From contig CAKSIW010000039.1 in the NCBI GenBank assembly GCA_934463175.1, forward strand, positions 1 through 24,556: a stretch of 24,556 bases of DNA, given 5' to 3'. The notes beneath the pieces are model-generated. The model made no database searches and was not told where the DNA came from. It saw nothing but the letters and a program-made list of their open reading frames with translations. Positions within the stretch are counted from its first letter, which is position 1. Every line of letters starts with the position of its first letter. Of this stretch, positions 13,842-20,788 are shown in pieces. The DNA is from an uncultured Clostridia bacterium (GTDB taxonomy: Bacteria > Bacillota > Clostridia > Monoglobales > Monoglobaceae). Made by a program: the position numbers and the translations under genes.

Positions 13842-15196
13842 AGCCGCGGAACTCCGTCAAGCTCATTTGAGCAATTCCGCCGTGCGGTTTCCTCGTCCTC
13901 ACCGAAATACCACGCGCGCAGCTCCCACGGCTGCATTATTCCGAGAGAGACAAGCTGTGCCTTTTCCTCAAATTCCTTTGCGCGGTCGGTAACAATGCTG
14001 TCATCAAACTCAAAGGAGGCTTCACATTTTCCGAAGGGTGCAAGCTTATATACGCTGCACCATACGTCCATGGCATATACCAGATCGCACAGCGCACTAC
14101 GCAACGCTTTCTGGTTGTCCGCAACGGTTGCATAGCTCCGCTGCTTTGACGCGCGGATTTCCTCCGCAGTCTTGTCGGTTGTCTGCACGTCCGAAAGCGT
14201 CCCGTAGGCAAGTCCGCACGAAAACTCAATCTGCCGGAATATTCTGTCAAGCCCCGAAATGAAGCTCTGCTCGCGCATGGTCGGTGTCCATTCGCGGAAA
14301 AAGTCTGCGTCCTCAACATCAAGCGTGCGATATAGCCTTTTGTTCGGAAGCCTCAGCTTTCCGTCTCTGTCAAGCTTGAACGCCATGCTGTTTGCAATCA
14401 GAGCGCGCTCACCGCTTTCAAATTCCCACAAAAGCCGTGCATATTGCGCGTCAGCCTCCTCAATCAGACTGACCGCATTTGCAAACACCGAAACGCCGAG
14501 AGGTGAGGACGGGTCAATTCTGTTTGCAAGCGCGGGCTTGAAATATCCGAAAAGCGGCTGTGTGACATTTCCGATTGTCATGCTTTCCGCAAGCCGTGAC
14601 CACTCAGGAACGTCCGAAAGCGCAGTCGGTGCGCCGATATGCTCTCGGCTGAAGCTCATGAATGCACGGTTTGTCACGGTATATTCATTGCCGTGCAGTT
14701 CATGTTTTTCAATTCGGGTGAAGAAACGGTCGCCGCGGACAATACGCTCCGCAAATGCCGCAGAGGTGATTCTGCCCGAATTGTTGAACGCAAGCGGAAA
14801 GAACGCGTCCGCCTGAATGAAGTCAACGCACAGACCTCCGCCCGACACATACGGCTTGAACACCAAACCGCCCTTGGCACACCCCTGCTCAACGGGCGTG
14901 CGTATGCCGTCAATGACCTCACTGTATTTTTTGTTGATTATCTCCGCGCGGCTGCTGCCCGAAACCTCCGACTTCAGCTCCAGAGTTATCAGTCTTGCCA
15001 TTTCCCCTGCAATTGCCCCGGGGAGCTTCAGGCTTTCGCCGTTCTCATACATATCCGCCCATATGCGGATTGCGGATGTCATCTCGTCCGACACTGCGGC
15101 GGTGTCTCCCATCACTCTCCTGATTGTTCCCTTGTCAAAAATAATGCTTCTCACCCTCTCAAAAAATCCTTTGAACGCTTCAAAAATGCCGCTCAC
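13838..15196 (-). CDS. Portal protein, SPP1 gp6-like (452 aa)
   Basis: GTG start (GTGAGCGGC, MSGIFEAFKGFFERV) overlapping the terminase stop by four bases. It lies between TerL and the minor head gene. Features of the SPP1-type portal family include SDEMTSAIRIWADMYENG near residue 35-55, a Gly-rich clip-side region PYVSGGGLCVDFIQADAFFP at about 120, ANSMAFKLDRDGKLRLPN near 270, and a long C-terminal helical part with QTTDKTAEEIRASKQRSYAT at about 340-360. Twelve copies would form the DNA gate at one vertex. Length is normal for the family. Confidence 0.9.
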   Translation of the reverse strand: MSGIFEAFKGFFERVRSIIFDKGTIRRVMGDTAAVSDEMTSAIRIWADMYENGESLKLPGAIAGEMARLITLELKSEVSGSSRAEIINKKYSEVIDGIRTPVEQGCAKGGLVFKPYVSGGGLCVDFIQADAFFPLAFNNSGRITSAAFAERIVRGDRFFTRIEKHELHGNEYTVTNRAFMSFSREHIGAPTALSDVPEWSRLAESMTIGNVTQPLFGYFKPALANRIDPSSPLGVSVFANAVSLIEEADAQYARLLWEFESGERALIANSMAFKLDRDGKLRLPNKRLYRTLDVEDADFFREWTPTMREQSFISGLDRIFRQIEFSCGLAYGTLSDVQTTDKTAEEIRASKQRSYATVADNQKALRSALCDLVYAMDVWCSVYKLAPFGKCEASFEFDDSIVTDRAKEFEEKAQLVSLGIMQPWELRAWYFGEDEETARRNCSNELDGVPRL

Positions 15197-16395
15197 CCTC
15201 TTTCCGTCAGCTGCCGCCGCGCAACGGTATAGCAGAAATACCGCATATCGTCCATTGCATGGTCAAATTCCTTTTTCACCCTGTCCTCGGCTGATTTTTC
15301 GTCCCATGAATATGCCGAAAACTCCTTGATGATGTCGCGGCAGCTTTTGTGTATGTATATCTTCCCGTTCTGAATCAGCGTACCTGTTGCGCGTATGCCG
15401 TCCAGAACGTCGTTTTTTGCCTTATGCACGCTGTATTTTCCGTGCCGGCGTATTGTTTCAATGAAGCTTGCGGCTGACGGGTCAACAACGATTTTTTCAA
15501 TCGGGAAACCGTCTGCCAAGCCGTCAAGCAGAGCGTAGTATTCTTCATCTGTCAGCTGTCTTTGCTTTTTGCGTCCGTCATAGTATACCTCCTTCAGGCG
15601 GATTGCGCGGTCGCTCTCCAGTCTCCACAGGCCCATGCTGCACGGATTCATCGTGCCATAGTCCACCGAAATGAAGAACCGTGCATATTCCGTGCATTCG
15701 GGGATTTCGTCAAGCACGTGCTTTGCCTCGTCAAACATGGGATATACCAGACCTTCGGCATTGCACCACTCGCCGAGAATAAAGCGGCGGTAGAACACGC
15801 CCGTATGCTCCGCCTTGAGACTTTTCACATATTCTGCGTCAAGGGTTGTGTTATCGTCAATCAGAAACTGCATAACAAGCATGTCAAGCGTGCCGGCGCG
15901 GTCAATATATCCTTCCTTGAGCCAGTGCTTTGGGTTGTCGGGGTTTGTTGTACCGATGAGCTTTGCGCCCGTCTCGGAAAGACGGGACAGCAGCATACTG
16001 AAAAAGTCCTCAGTGAACAGCGTCAGCTCGTCGCAGTATGCGCCCGTGAGCGTCATTCCGCGGATTTTGCTTTCCGCCCTTGCGTCGTTCACGCCTTCGA
16101 GATATACCCTGCGCCCGAACAGGCTTGCTTCCTTGCGCGAGAGGGAATATGTGAAATATTCGCGTCCGACAAGCTCCTCCAGAAGGTCAAGACAGTTGCG
16201 GCGGAGTGATGTCAGTGTTTTGGCGACCATTAAATATGACCTGCCGCGCGGCATTGACGCAACCCACAATGCCCACAGGACAAGGGAAATCCATGTTTTT
16301 CCGCTTCTGACGCTGCCGTGCAGAAGGTTGATCCGGCGCAGTCCGCCGCGCTTGAATATCCGCAGCAGCTCCTTTTGCTTTTCGGTAAATATCAT
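15193..16395 (-). CDS. Terminase large subunit, PBSX-type (400 aa)
   Basis: ATG start overlapping the TerS stop (ATGA). An N-terminal ATPase has Walker A GSVRSGKT at 27-34, Walker B TGAYCDE at 117-123 with catalytic Glu123, and the coupling motif GTTNPD at 148-153. The C-terminal RNase H-like nuclease shows FISVDYGTMNPCSMGLW, VVDPSAASF and DHAMDDMRYF, supplying the three metal-binding Asp residues. It drives DNA into the procapsid and cuts concatemers. The size is slightly short but normal for the PBSX group. Confidence 0.95.
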   Translation of the reverse strand: MIFTEKQKELLRIFKRGGLRRINLLHGSVRSGKTWISLVLWALWVASMPRGRSYLMVAKTLTSLRRNCLDLLEELVGREYFTYSLSRKEASLFGRRVYLEGVNDARAESKIRGMTLTGAYCDELTLFTEDFFSMLLSRLSETGAKLIGTTNPDNPKHWLKEGYIDRAGTLDMLVMQFLIDDNTTLDAEYVKSLKAEHTGVFYRRFILGEWCNAEGLVYPMFDEAKHVLDEIPECTEYARFFISVDYGTMNPCSMGLWRLESDRAIRLKEVYYDGRKKQRQLTDEEYYALLDGLADGFPIEKIVVDPSAASFIETIRRHGKYSVHKAKNDVLDGIRATGTLIQNGKIYIHKSCRDIIKEFSAYSWDEKSAEDRVKKEFDHAMDDMRYFCYTVARRQLTERG

Positions 16396-16757
16396 ATCTT
16401 TCTGAGTTCCTCCATAAGGGCGTCAAGCTTTGAAGTGTCCTGCTCATTGCAGACATTCTCACCAATTAAGTCGCGGATTTCCTTGAATGCCGCAACGTCT
16501 CCGCTTTCCACAGCCTTCATAAACAAAGAGGCTGTCAGCAATGCGCGGTTGTCAATGCTTTCTGCGTCTATTCCCATTCGTGAAAGCTTGTTCCGTTTTT
16601 TTGTATCGTTCACAGGCAGACCAAGCAGCTCATTCATGCAGTCCCTCAGCAGTCTTTTTCTGCGCCTTGTCTCACCCGATTTTATGCCGCCTTTTTTGCC
16701 CTTTTCTCTCGCTTCGCTCACGCTTCGGATAGGTTTTAAATTCTTTTCATTTGCCAC
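16392..16757 (-). CDS. Terminase small subunit (121 aa)
   Basis: GTG start (MANEKNLKPIRSVSEAREK) with GAGAGGTGG upstream. The basic stretch KKGGIKSGETRRRKRLL is the recognisable N-terminus of one clostridial TerS group, followed by helices. The acidic C-terminal part EQDTSKLDALMEELRKI may bind TerL. It recognises the packaging site and directly precedes TerL with coupled translation. It is the first gene of the late operon after two tandem terminators. Confidence 0.85.
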   Translation of the reverse strand: MANEKNLKPIRSVSEAREKGKKGGIKSGETRRRKRLLRDCMNELLGLPVNDTKKRNKLSRMGIDAESIDNRALLTASLFMKAVESGDVAAFKEIRDLIGENVCNEQDTSKLDALMEELRKI

Positions 16758-16798
16758 CGCTCACCACCTCTCTTCGTAATCAATTTTTATTTTTAAAC

Positions 16799-16827
16799 AT
16801 AAAAAAACCGCCGACCTCTGTCTGCGG
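16799..16827 (-). terminator. Second tandem terminator upstream of TerS
   Basis: On the minus strand CCGC-a-GAC and GTC-g-GCGG form a 7-bp stem with one A/G mismatch around AGAG, followed by TTTTTTT. It lies 20 bases beyond another terminator and about 45 bases before the TerS start. Confidence 0.7.
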
Positions 16828-16840
16828 CAAAATCTATATG

Positions 16841-16864
16841 AAAAAAGGGCACATTTCTGCACCC
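16841..16864 (-). terminator. First tandem terminator upstream of TerS
   Basis: On the minus strand GGGTGCA-GAAA-TGTGCCC forms a 7-bp stem (two G-T pairs) with a GNRA-like loop, followed by TTTTTT. A short CCGG...CCGG palindrome precedes it at 16876-16891. Confidence 0.8.
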
Positions 16865-16895
16865 TGTGCAAGCACCCGGATTTGACACCGGAACT

Positions 16896-17163
16896 TCAGA
16901 TATTTCTGCGTTCTCCTCGGCTTAAACTATCACTTGTATTATAATTGTACCATATCTTCTTAACTTTTTCAACCATTTTTTTCTCTTTTGTCGTTAAATT
17001 TGCAGCTCCCTTTTTACCATCGTTTTCGTTATGCTCATAACCGTGATGAGTATGGGGCTTCATTCCTCGATGCTCTTTGTCTAAATCAATTGTCTTGCTA
17101 TGTTTGTTTTGATTATCGCGGATAATTCATGTTTTCACAAAACTGCCTGTCTTTGTATCTCAT
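16896..17163 (-). pseudogene. Frame-broken small gene, possible toxin-tail remnant
   Basis: An ATG at 17163 opens MRYKDRQFCENMNYPR and stops. One base out of frame, an open stretch from 17126 to 16896 continues with DNQNKHSKTIDLDKEHRGMK, then PHTHHGYEHNEN and LTTKEKKMVEKVKKIWYNY, ending RGERRNI. The sequence is clearly protein-like: rich in His, then a Lys/Glu helix with aromatic end. It has no start codon of its own unless the frames are joined, so a frameshift or lost 5' part is likely. The Q-x-K-H ... PHTHH style reminds me of C-terminal tails of clostridial phage minor head toxins, but this is memory only. Programmed +1 shift at CGA-TAA cannot be ruled out. Confidence 0.55.
16944..16972 (-). 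promoter_or_regulatory. Candidate promoter upstream of the tandem terminators
   Basis: TTGAAA (16972-16967) and TACAAT (16949-16944) are 17 bases apart on the minus strand, with an overlapping TATAAT four bases further on. It would make an RNA of about 100 nt ending at 16841. It lies inside the broken frame at 16896-17126, so chance similarity in AT-rich coding DNA is possible. Confidence 0.45.
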
Positions 17164-17190
17164 CATATCATCTCTTTAATTTATACATAA

Positions 17191-17231
17191 AAGAAATGAC
17201 CCGCAAAGCAATCCGCTCCGCGGTCATTTCT
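17191..17231 (-). terminator. Terminator after the late regulator gene
   Basis: On the minus strand GAAATGACCGCGGAGCG and the arm GCGGGTCATTTC give a stem of about 11 bp with one bulged base, followed by TTTTATG. It closes the early operon and also lies about 60 bases downstream of an extended -10 promoter. Confidence 0.7.
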
Positions 17232-17262
17232 CCAAGGAATTAGTGTATGACTTACAGTTTAC

Positions 17263-17296
17263 ATTATATCACAGAATTTCGGGACAAAAAGGACAA
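17263..17296 (-). promoter_or_regulatory. Extended -10 promoter with repeats, candidate late promoter
   Basis: TGATATAAT (17271-17263) is a perfect extended -10 box without a good -35 box. In place of the -35 there are two TTGTCC copies nine bases apart (17296-17291 and 17287-17282), flanked by GAATTT and AAATTC. Weak -35 plus operator-like repeats is typical of activator-dependent promoters. It lies immediately after the regulator's stop codon. Confidence 0.5.
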
Positions 17297-17298
17297 AT

Positions 17299-17682
17299 TC
17301 AGTTTTTATCCAAAAACCTGTACGCAATCTTTTTAACACTGTCCTCGGTATTTCCGCCGCCGACAGAGAAGGCAACCTGCCGCCAGCTCATACCGTTTAT
17401 GAAACGGAGTGCAAACACCTGACGCGTGAGACTGTCGGGAATATCCGAAATATACCTCTCGATTCTGCTCTGTTCAATTAAGCATTGTTTTTCCCTCAGG
17501 GCGAGAAGGTCGATTAAATCAATCAGCTCGTCCTTTATGTCCTGTCTTATGCCGCCGCGCGGCATATCGGTGATGACAGATGTCACCTTTTCAGCCTGCG
17601 ACGCAAGAAATTCACGCCGCTCTTTGAGCTGCCTGATTTCCCGATTTAAGTAATATAGCTGTGATAGCTCTTTTTTTGTCAA
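17299..17682 (-). CDS. ArpU/sigma-70-like late transcription regulator (127 aa)
   Basis: The start chosen is TTG at 17682, with GGGAGG eight to ten bases upstream, giving a protein that begins (M)TKKELSQLYYLNREI. This is the normal beginning of the DUF1492/ArpU-like group. An N-terminal helical region with many charged residues (RQLKERREFLASQAEKV) is followed by a C-terminal helix-turn-helix similar to sigma region 4: SLTRQVFALRFINGMSWRQV, then AYRFLDKN. Such proteins end the early operon of Firmicutes phages and turn on late genes. A candidate target promoter lies directly downstream. Confidence 0.85.
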   Translation of the reverse strand: MTKKELSQLYYLNREIRQLKERREFLASQAEKVTSVITDMPRGGIRQDIKDELIDLIDLLALREKQCLIEQSRIERYISDIPDSLTRQVFALRFINGMSWRQVAFSVGGGNTEDSVKKIAYRFLDKN

Positions 17683-17698
17683 CTTCCCGCCCTCCCTG

Positions 17699-17917
17699 TT
17701 ATTTTTTGTCAGCCCTTCTGTTCCATTTGTCCTTTGCAATGTCATATGCCCTTTTGTATGCATGGCTTTTGGTTTCAAGCGGTCTTTTAACAACGATTCC
17801 GCTTGTGCTGATATTGCAGCCGCCACCGCAGCGGATTTCAACTTCAAACGTTGCGCCCCACTTATACGCCCGTGCCTCCGAACCGCAAAACGGACACGGC
17901 TTTAATTCTTCACTCAT
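17699..17917 (-). CDS. Lar-like zinc-ribbon protein (72 aa)
   Basis: Starts MSEELKPCPFCGSEARAYKW, overlapping the previous gene by ATGA. The CPFCG box, a second Cys pair in IRCGGGCN, and C-terminal YDIAKDKWNRRADKK (A-x-x-x-W-N-R-R) match the restriction alleviation protein Lar family as found in many phages. Lar of the Rac prophage modulates type I restriction. For Firmicutes members this has not been generally shown, so the role is inferred by family. Confidence 0.75.
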   Translation of the reverse strand: MSEELKPCPFCGSEARAYKWGATFEVEIRCGGGCNISTSGIVVKRPLETKSHAYKRAYDIAKDKWNRRADKK

Positions 17918-18291
17918 TGCTTTTTCTCCGTCATTTCTTTTACAAGGTCTTCGATGTTGAAAACAAAAACAGTACCATATCCATCGTCACCATCTGATGT
18001 TCTTATCAACCGTTCCGCAAACTCTTTTATTTTATTATTTATATAGGTTTCCTGACTGTCCATAAGTAATTTATTTGTAGCGTTTAAGGCATAAATTCTG
18101 TCTTCGTAACTTTCTATCTGCCGCTTTAACTCTTCAATCTCAGCCTTTTGGCGGTTGATGAGGTCGAGAGCATATTCCGGCAGCATCTCAATGCAGCCGC
18201 ATTTATGGTCCAGCGAACACTCGTCACAATTCCTAACGCCGTAACCACCAATACAACACTCTGAATCTTTTATAATCTGTTCATCTGTCAT
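17914..18291 (-). CDS. Cys-rich N-terminus plus coiled-coil protein (125 aa)
   Basis: Starts MTDEQIIKDSECCIGGYGVR after GGAGTGATATAAA. Residues 12-35 have seven cysteines in CC, C-x-x-C and C-G-C arrangements, likely a zinc-binding knot. Residues 40-90 form a coiled coil (NRQKAEIEELKRQIESYEDR). It belongs to a group of small early phage proteins in which a DLINRQKAEIE heptad pattern is very common in clostridial phages; no function is known. Translation is coupled to the Lar-like gene downstream. Confidence 0.7.
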   Translation of the reverse strand: MTDEQIIKDSECCIGGYGVRNCDECSLDHKCGCIEMLPEYALDLINRQKAEIEELKRQIESYEDRIYALNATNKLLMDSQETYINNKIKEFAERLIRTSDGDDGYGTVFVFNIEDLVKEMTEKKQ

Positions 18292-18297
18292 TTTATA

Positions 18298-18771
18298 TCA
18301 CTCCAATCCTGTTCCTTTAATATTTATCTTAATTTGCCTTCCAAGCCACTCTATGCCTACCTGTGTTAAATAAAAATCCACACATCCATTATGTTTTTCA
18401 CTGCGTTCTGCAATGCCTACAGCACAAAGCTTATTCCACATTACATCATCCTCTGTAGTACAGAAATAATTTCTGTACGGCTTATAAAATGCTTTCCCGT
18501 GCCTATGATAAGGATTTTGGTAATCAAGTCCTATTGTATGCTTACAAATTTCTACAATTCTATCTATTTCCGATTTAGGTAAACTCATTTCAATACCCAT
18601 ATCCAAACCCATTTCACCAAGATAATTTGCGTAATCATTATCTCGTTTATCTACCCAATTTCTCGGATGTTTACAACCTAATGCACCATCCTTAAATTCT
18701 ATCCCATATTTGCCCTCAGCTTCAGGACAAACATCATCGGCAGAGCTCAATGGGCAACATTCACATCTCAT
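18298..18771 (-). CDS. Hypothetical Cys-rich early protein (157 aa)
   Basis: Starts MRCECCPLSSADDVCPEAEG with GGAGG nine bases upstream, and overlaps the end of the preceding gene. Six cysteines in the first 35 residues suggest a metal-binding head. The rest (about 55-157) has FYKPYRNYFCTTEDDVMWNK and ends with a segment resembling a winged-helix or small alpha/beta domain (GIEWLGRQIKI). I do not recognise the family. It belongs to the AT-rich early cluster. Confidence 0.65.
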   Translation of the reverse strand: MRCECCPLSSADDVCPEAEGKYGIEFKDGALGCKHPRNWVDKRDNDYANYLGEMGLDMGIEMSLPKSEIDRIVEICKHTIGLDYQNPYHRHGKAFYKPYRNYFCTTEDDVMWNKLCAVGIAERSEKHNGCVDFYLTQVGIEWLGRQIKINIKGTGLE

Positions 18772-19063
18772 CCTGTATCGCCTCCAAATCCTTAATCAAT
18801 TCCTTTAATTCCGTTTCAGTGCATTTTTTCGTACAACTTATGTGACTTACAATGTCATCGCCTTTATAAATGCTGATATGATTATTGGTCGACTGAATAA
18901 CCGTATAATCGCCCTGTTCCACGATAGTCGGTTTAAACTCACCTTCTACCCATTCATAATTTTTACCGCAAAAACCGCAACGGTGTTTATCATATGCAGG
19001 TTCATCGCAATAAGGGCAGAACGGAACATATACGCCGTAGTCCCACTTCCAGTTTACTTTCAT
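18761..19063 (-). CDS. Zinc-ribbon hypothetical protein (100 aa)
   Basis: The chosen start is MKVNWKWDYGVYVPFCPYCD at 19063, in an ATGA overlap with the gene before and with TGGAG seven bases upstream; an ATG further up lacks such a site. CPYC at residues 16-19 and CGFCGKNYEW at 30-39 form a zinc ribbon. A beta-rich middle (EQGDYTVIQSTNNHISIYKG) and an acidic C-terminal helix follow. Common in clostridial phage early regions; function unknown. Confidence 0.65.
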   Translation of the reverse strand: MKVNWKWDYGVYVPFCPYCDEPAYDKHRCGFCGKNYEWVEGEFKPTIVEQGDYTVIQSTNNHISIYKGDDIVSHISCTKKCTETELKELIKDLEAIQDEM

Positions 19064-19359
19064 ATAAATTCTCCATTCCAAATATTTTCAAATTTTCGTT
19101 TTGAATAATCAATTTTTATTCGTTTTTCTCGGCACATTTGATTTAATGCTCTTACGCACGGTCGCCCGTATGAATTATCCTCACAATAATCACACATAAT
19201 TCCGAAACCGCATTTGCCATATATGTCTGAAGATTCCGTCTGGTTTTTATCCGACCACTTTTGAAACGCACGTTCCCAATTCCGCTTTTGCTTATCTACT
19301 GTACTATGCTTGTGAACGTTTTCAACCTCATTTCCGAATATGTCTATTTGTGCGTTCAT
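19060..19359 (-). CDS. Hypothetical Cys-containing early protein (99 aa)
   Basis: Starts MNAQIDIFGNEVENVHKHST after GGAGGTGGAGAG, and overlaps the preceding gene by ATGA. The N-terminal QIDIFGNEV is a short motif often seen at the beginning of small phage proteins that may bind a replication partner (compare Q-x-D-I/L-F clamp-binding peptides). It contains CGFGIMCDYCEDNSYGRPCV with four cysteines. The function is unknown. Confidence 0.6.
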   Translation of the reverse strand: MNAQIDIFGNEVENVHKHSTVDKQKRNWERAFQKWSDKNQTESSDIYGKCGFGIMCDYCEDNSYGRPCVRALNQMCREKRIKIDYSKRKFENIWNGEFI

Positions 19360-19766
19360 CTCTCCACCTCCAACAATTTGGGATTGTCGTGAATATTGCC
19401 GATTACTTCTAAATCATCTAAGAACATTTCAAGTTCATCACAGCCGAAATTCATTTCACCATCTTTGTTTGCCAATGAGTAGCAAGCACATTCGGAAAAC
19501 CATTTTATAAAATAGCAAATTCCGCTTTGTGTATCTTTGACAATATCCCCCTCGAATATCAGCTTGCCGTTCTTATCTTTCAAACCTGTACATTGTCCGA
19601 CTGTTTCGGTGTCAACCAAATGCTCGCCGCCACCAAAAACATTTGATTTTATTCGTGTAAACAAAATTTCGCCGTCGAAACCTTTCTTGTATTGAGTAGT
19701 TATCCATCCCTCAATCCACTCGCCGTTATCTACTCGTTTTCCTCTAAATATGTATCTGTCACTCAT
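19356..19766 (-). CDS. YopX-family protein (136 aa)
   Basis: The chosen start is MSDRYIFRGKRVDNGEWIEG at 19766 in an ATGA overlap. The block YIFRGKRVDNGEWIEGW, later TVGQCTGLKDKNGKLIFEGD and finally the C-terminal EVIGNIHDNPKLL are all hallmarks of the YopX family (first named in Bacillus phage SPbeta), a beta-barrel protein of unknown function common in Firmicutes and Bacteroidetes prophages. Confidence 0.9.
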   Translation of the reverse strand: MSDRYIFRGKRVDNGEWIEGWITTQYKKGFDGEILFTRIKSNVFGGGEHLVDTETVGQCTGLKDKNGKLIFEGDIVKDTQSGICYFIKWFSECACYSLANKDGEMNFGCDELEMFLDDLEVIGNIHDNPKLLEVER

Positions 19767-20032
19767 TTGTTGCACCGTCTTTCATCTAATGCTCTTTGGG
19801 CTTTCTTGCCAAGTTTATCGGTTATGCAGTTTCCAAGATATGCCCAACAGTTCCCACAATATGCTTTAGCCCCTTGATGATGTGCCAAACCGTCATACAT
19901 TTGAGAATTGTCAGTAGCTTCTTCACCATCAAATCTTTGATAAAATTCCGACATTCCCTTGAAATAATCATTAGTATAAAATTCGTCGTGTCCGCAAAAC
20001 GGACATTTTTCTAATTCACTGAATTTCATCAT
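19763..20032 (-). CDS. Zinc-ribbon protein, Lar-like (89 aa)
   Basis: Two adjacent ATG codons at 20032 give MMKFSELEKCPFCGHDEFYT; it overlaps its neighbour by ATGA. CPFCG at 10-14 and CGNC near residue 60 form a zinc ribbon, followed by a basic helix (KLGKKAQRALDERR). It is similar in style to the Lar-like gene at 17699, but lacks the terminal W-N-R. Function unknown, perhaps restriction alleviation. Confidence 0.65.
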   Translation of the reverse strand: MMKFSELEKCPFCGHDEFYTNDYFKGMSEFYQRFDGEEATDNSQMYDGLAHHQGAKAYCGNCWAYLGNCITDKLGKKAQRALDERRCNK

Positions 20033-20394
20033 TCCGCACCGCCTTTCAATGCTTTTTCTGCTTCTGCTTTGGTTAAGAACGCTGTTTTCCCTAACATATA
20101 TGTTTTGTTAAAATTAGAGTTGCTACGTGTTTTAATGTGTGTTCCTCTGCTTGTTATTCCAACCATTTGCACTTTATCTTGTTGCACTCCACAATATGGG
20201 TTTCCATTATATTTAGGAATTACATACACCGTATCGCCAATCTTAACTGGCGGTACAATTACACCATTTTCAAGTAAATAATCGGCTTCTCCGTGAGTAA
20301 AACAAATTCCGTTACTATTGCAATTTGAACAATCTTCATCTTTGCAATGACAATTTTGTTTTAATAGCTCAATCAACTTTTCTCTCTCACTCAT
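20029..20394 (-). CDS. Hypothetical early protein with SH3-like strand (121 aa)
   Basis: Starts MSEREKLIELLKQNCHCKDE, overlapping the preceding gene by eight bases. The N-terminal part has Cys residues and ends at the phrase ADYLLENGVIVPPVKIGDTV, very common in clostridial phages. It then has YVIPKYNG and a strand-rich region typical of small SH3-like barrels, with a C-terminal LTKAEAEKALKGG helix. Family recognised by pattern only; function unknown. Confidence 0.7.
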   Translation of the reverse strand: MSEREKLIELLKQNCHCKDEDCSNCNSNGICFTHGEADYLLENGVIVPPVKIGDTVYVIPKYNGNPYCGVQQDKVQMVGITSRGTHIKTRSNSNFNKTYMLGKTAFLTKAEAEKALKGGAE

Positions 20395-20764
20395 TTTCCT
20401 CTACCTCCGCAAACCAATATTCTTTGCGACATTCAGTGCAATTATCAAAATAGTCACTACATAAATACTCGTCGCTGAAACGCTTATCAAATTCTTTAGG
20501 GCATATCATGGCAACCTTTTCCTCTTTCATTCCGTCTGTTATTAAATTTGGGAATACTTTCATTAGCTTATCCAACCTTGTTTCAACCGGGTGTTCTTTG
20601 CACCAGTTTAGGATAATTTCGTTGGCTTTGTCGGAATGTTCTATTATAAAATCTGCACACCCCTCATTTTCTCTTTTCCCTCTCATTCTGAATGGGCAGT
20701 CCTCGCACTCATTCGCTCTGCACATTCTCGCATAATCATATATCGTTGCTTTTTCCATTTTCAT
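20387..20764 (-). CDS. Hypothetical Cys-rich early protein (125 aa)
   Basis: Starts MKMEKATIYDYARMCRANEC after AAAGGAG. Clusters of cysteines occur at the N-terminus (MCRANECEDCPF) and at the C-terminus (CSDYFDNCTECRKEYWF). An ILNWCKEHPVETRL stretch in the middle is a commonly seen clostridial phage phrase. It starts the AT-rich early cluster after a short gap behind the replication module. Function unknown. Confidence 0.65.
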   Translation of the reverse strand: MKMEKATIYDYARMCRANECEDCPFRMRGKRENEGCADFIIEHSDKANEIILNWCKEHPVETRLDKLMKVFPNLITDGMKEEKVAMICPKEFDKRFSDEYLCSDYFDNCTECRKEYWFAEVEENE

Positions 20765-20788
20765 AGCTCTCCTTTAACTCTTTTATAT

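Noticed and set aside
16866..16895. A tRNA-like T-arm (CCGG-TGTCAAAT-CCGG) upstream of TerS
   Set aside because: No acceptor stem, D-arm or anticodon arm can be built around it, and the loop is eight bases; it is only a small palindrome next to a terminator.
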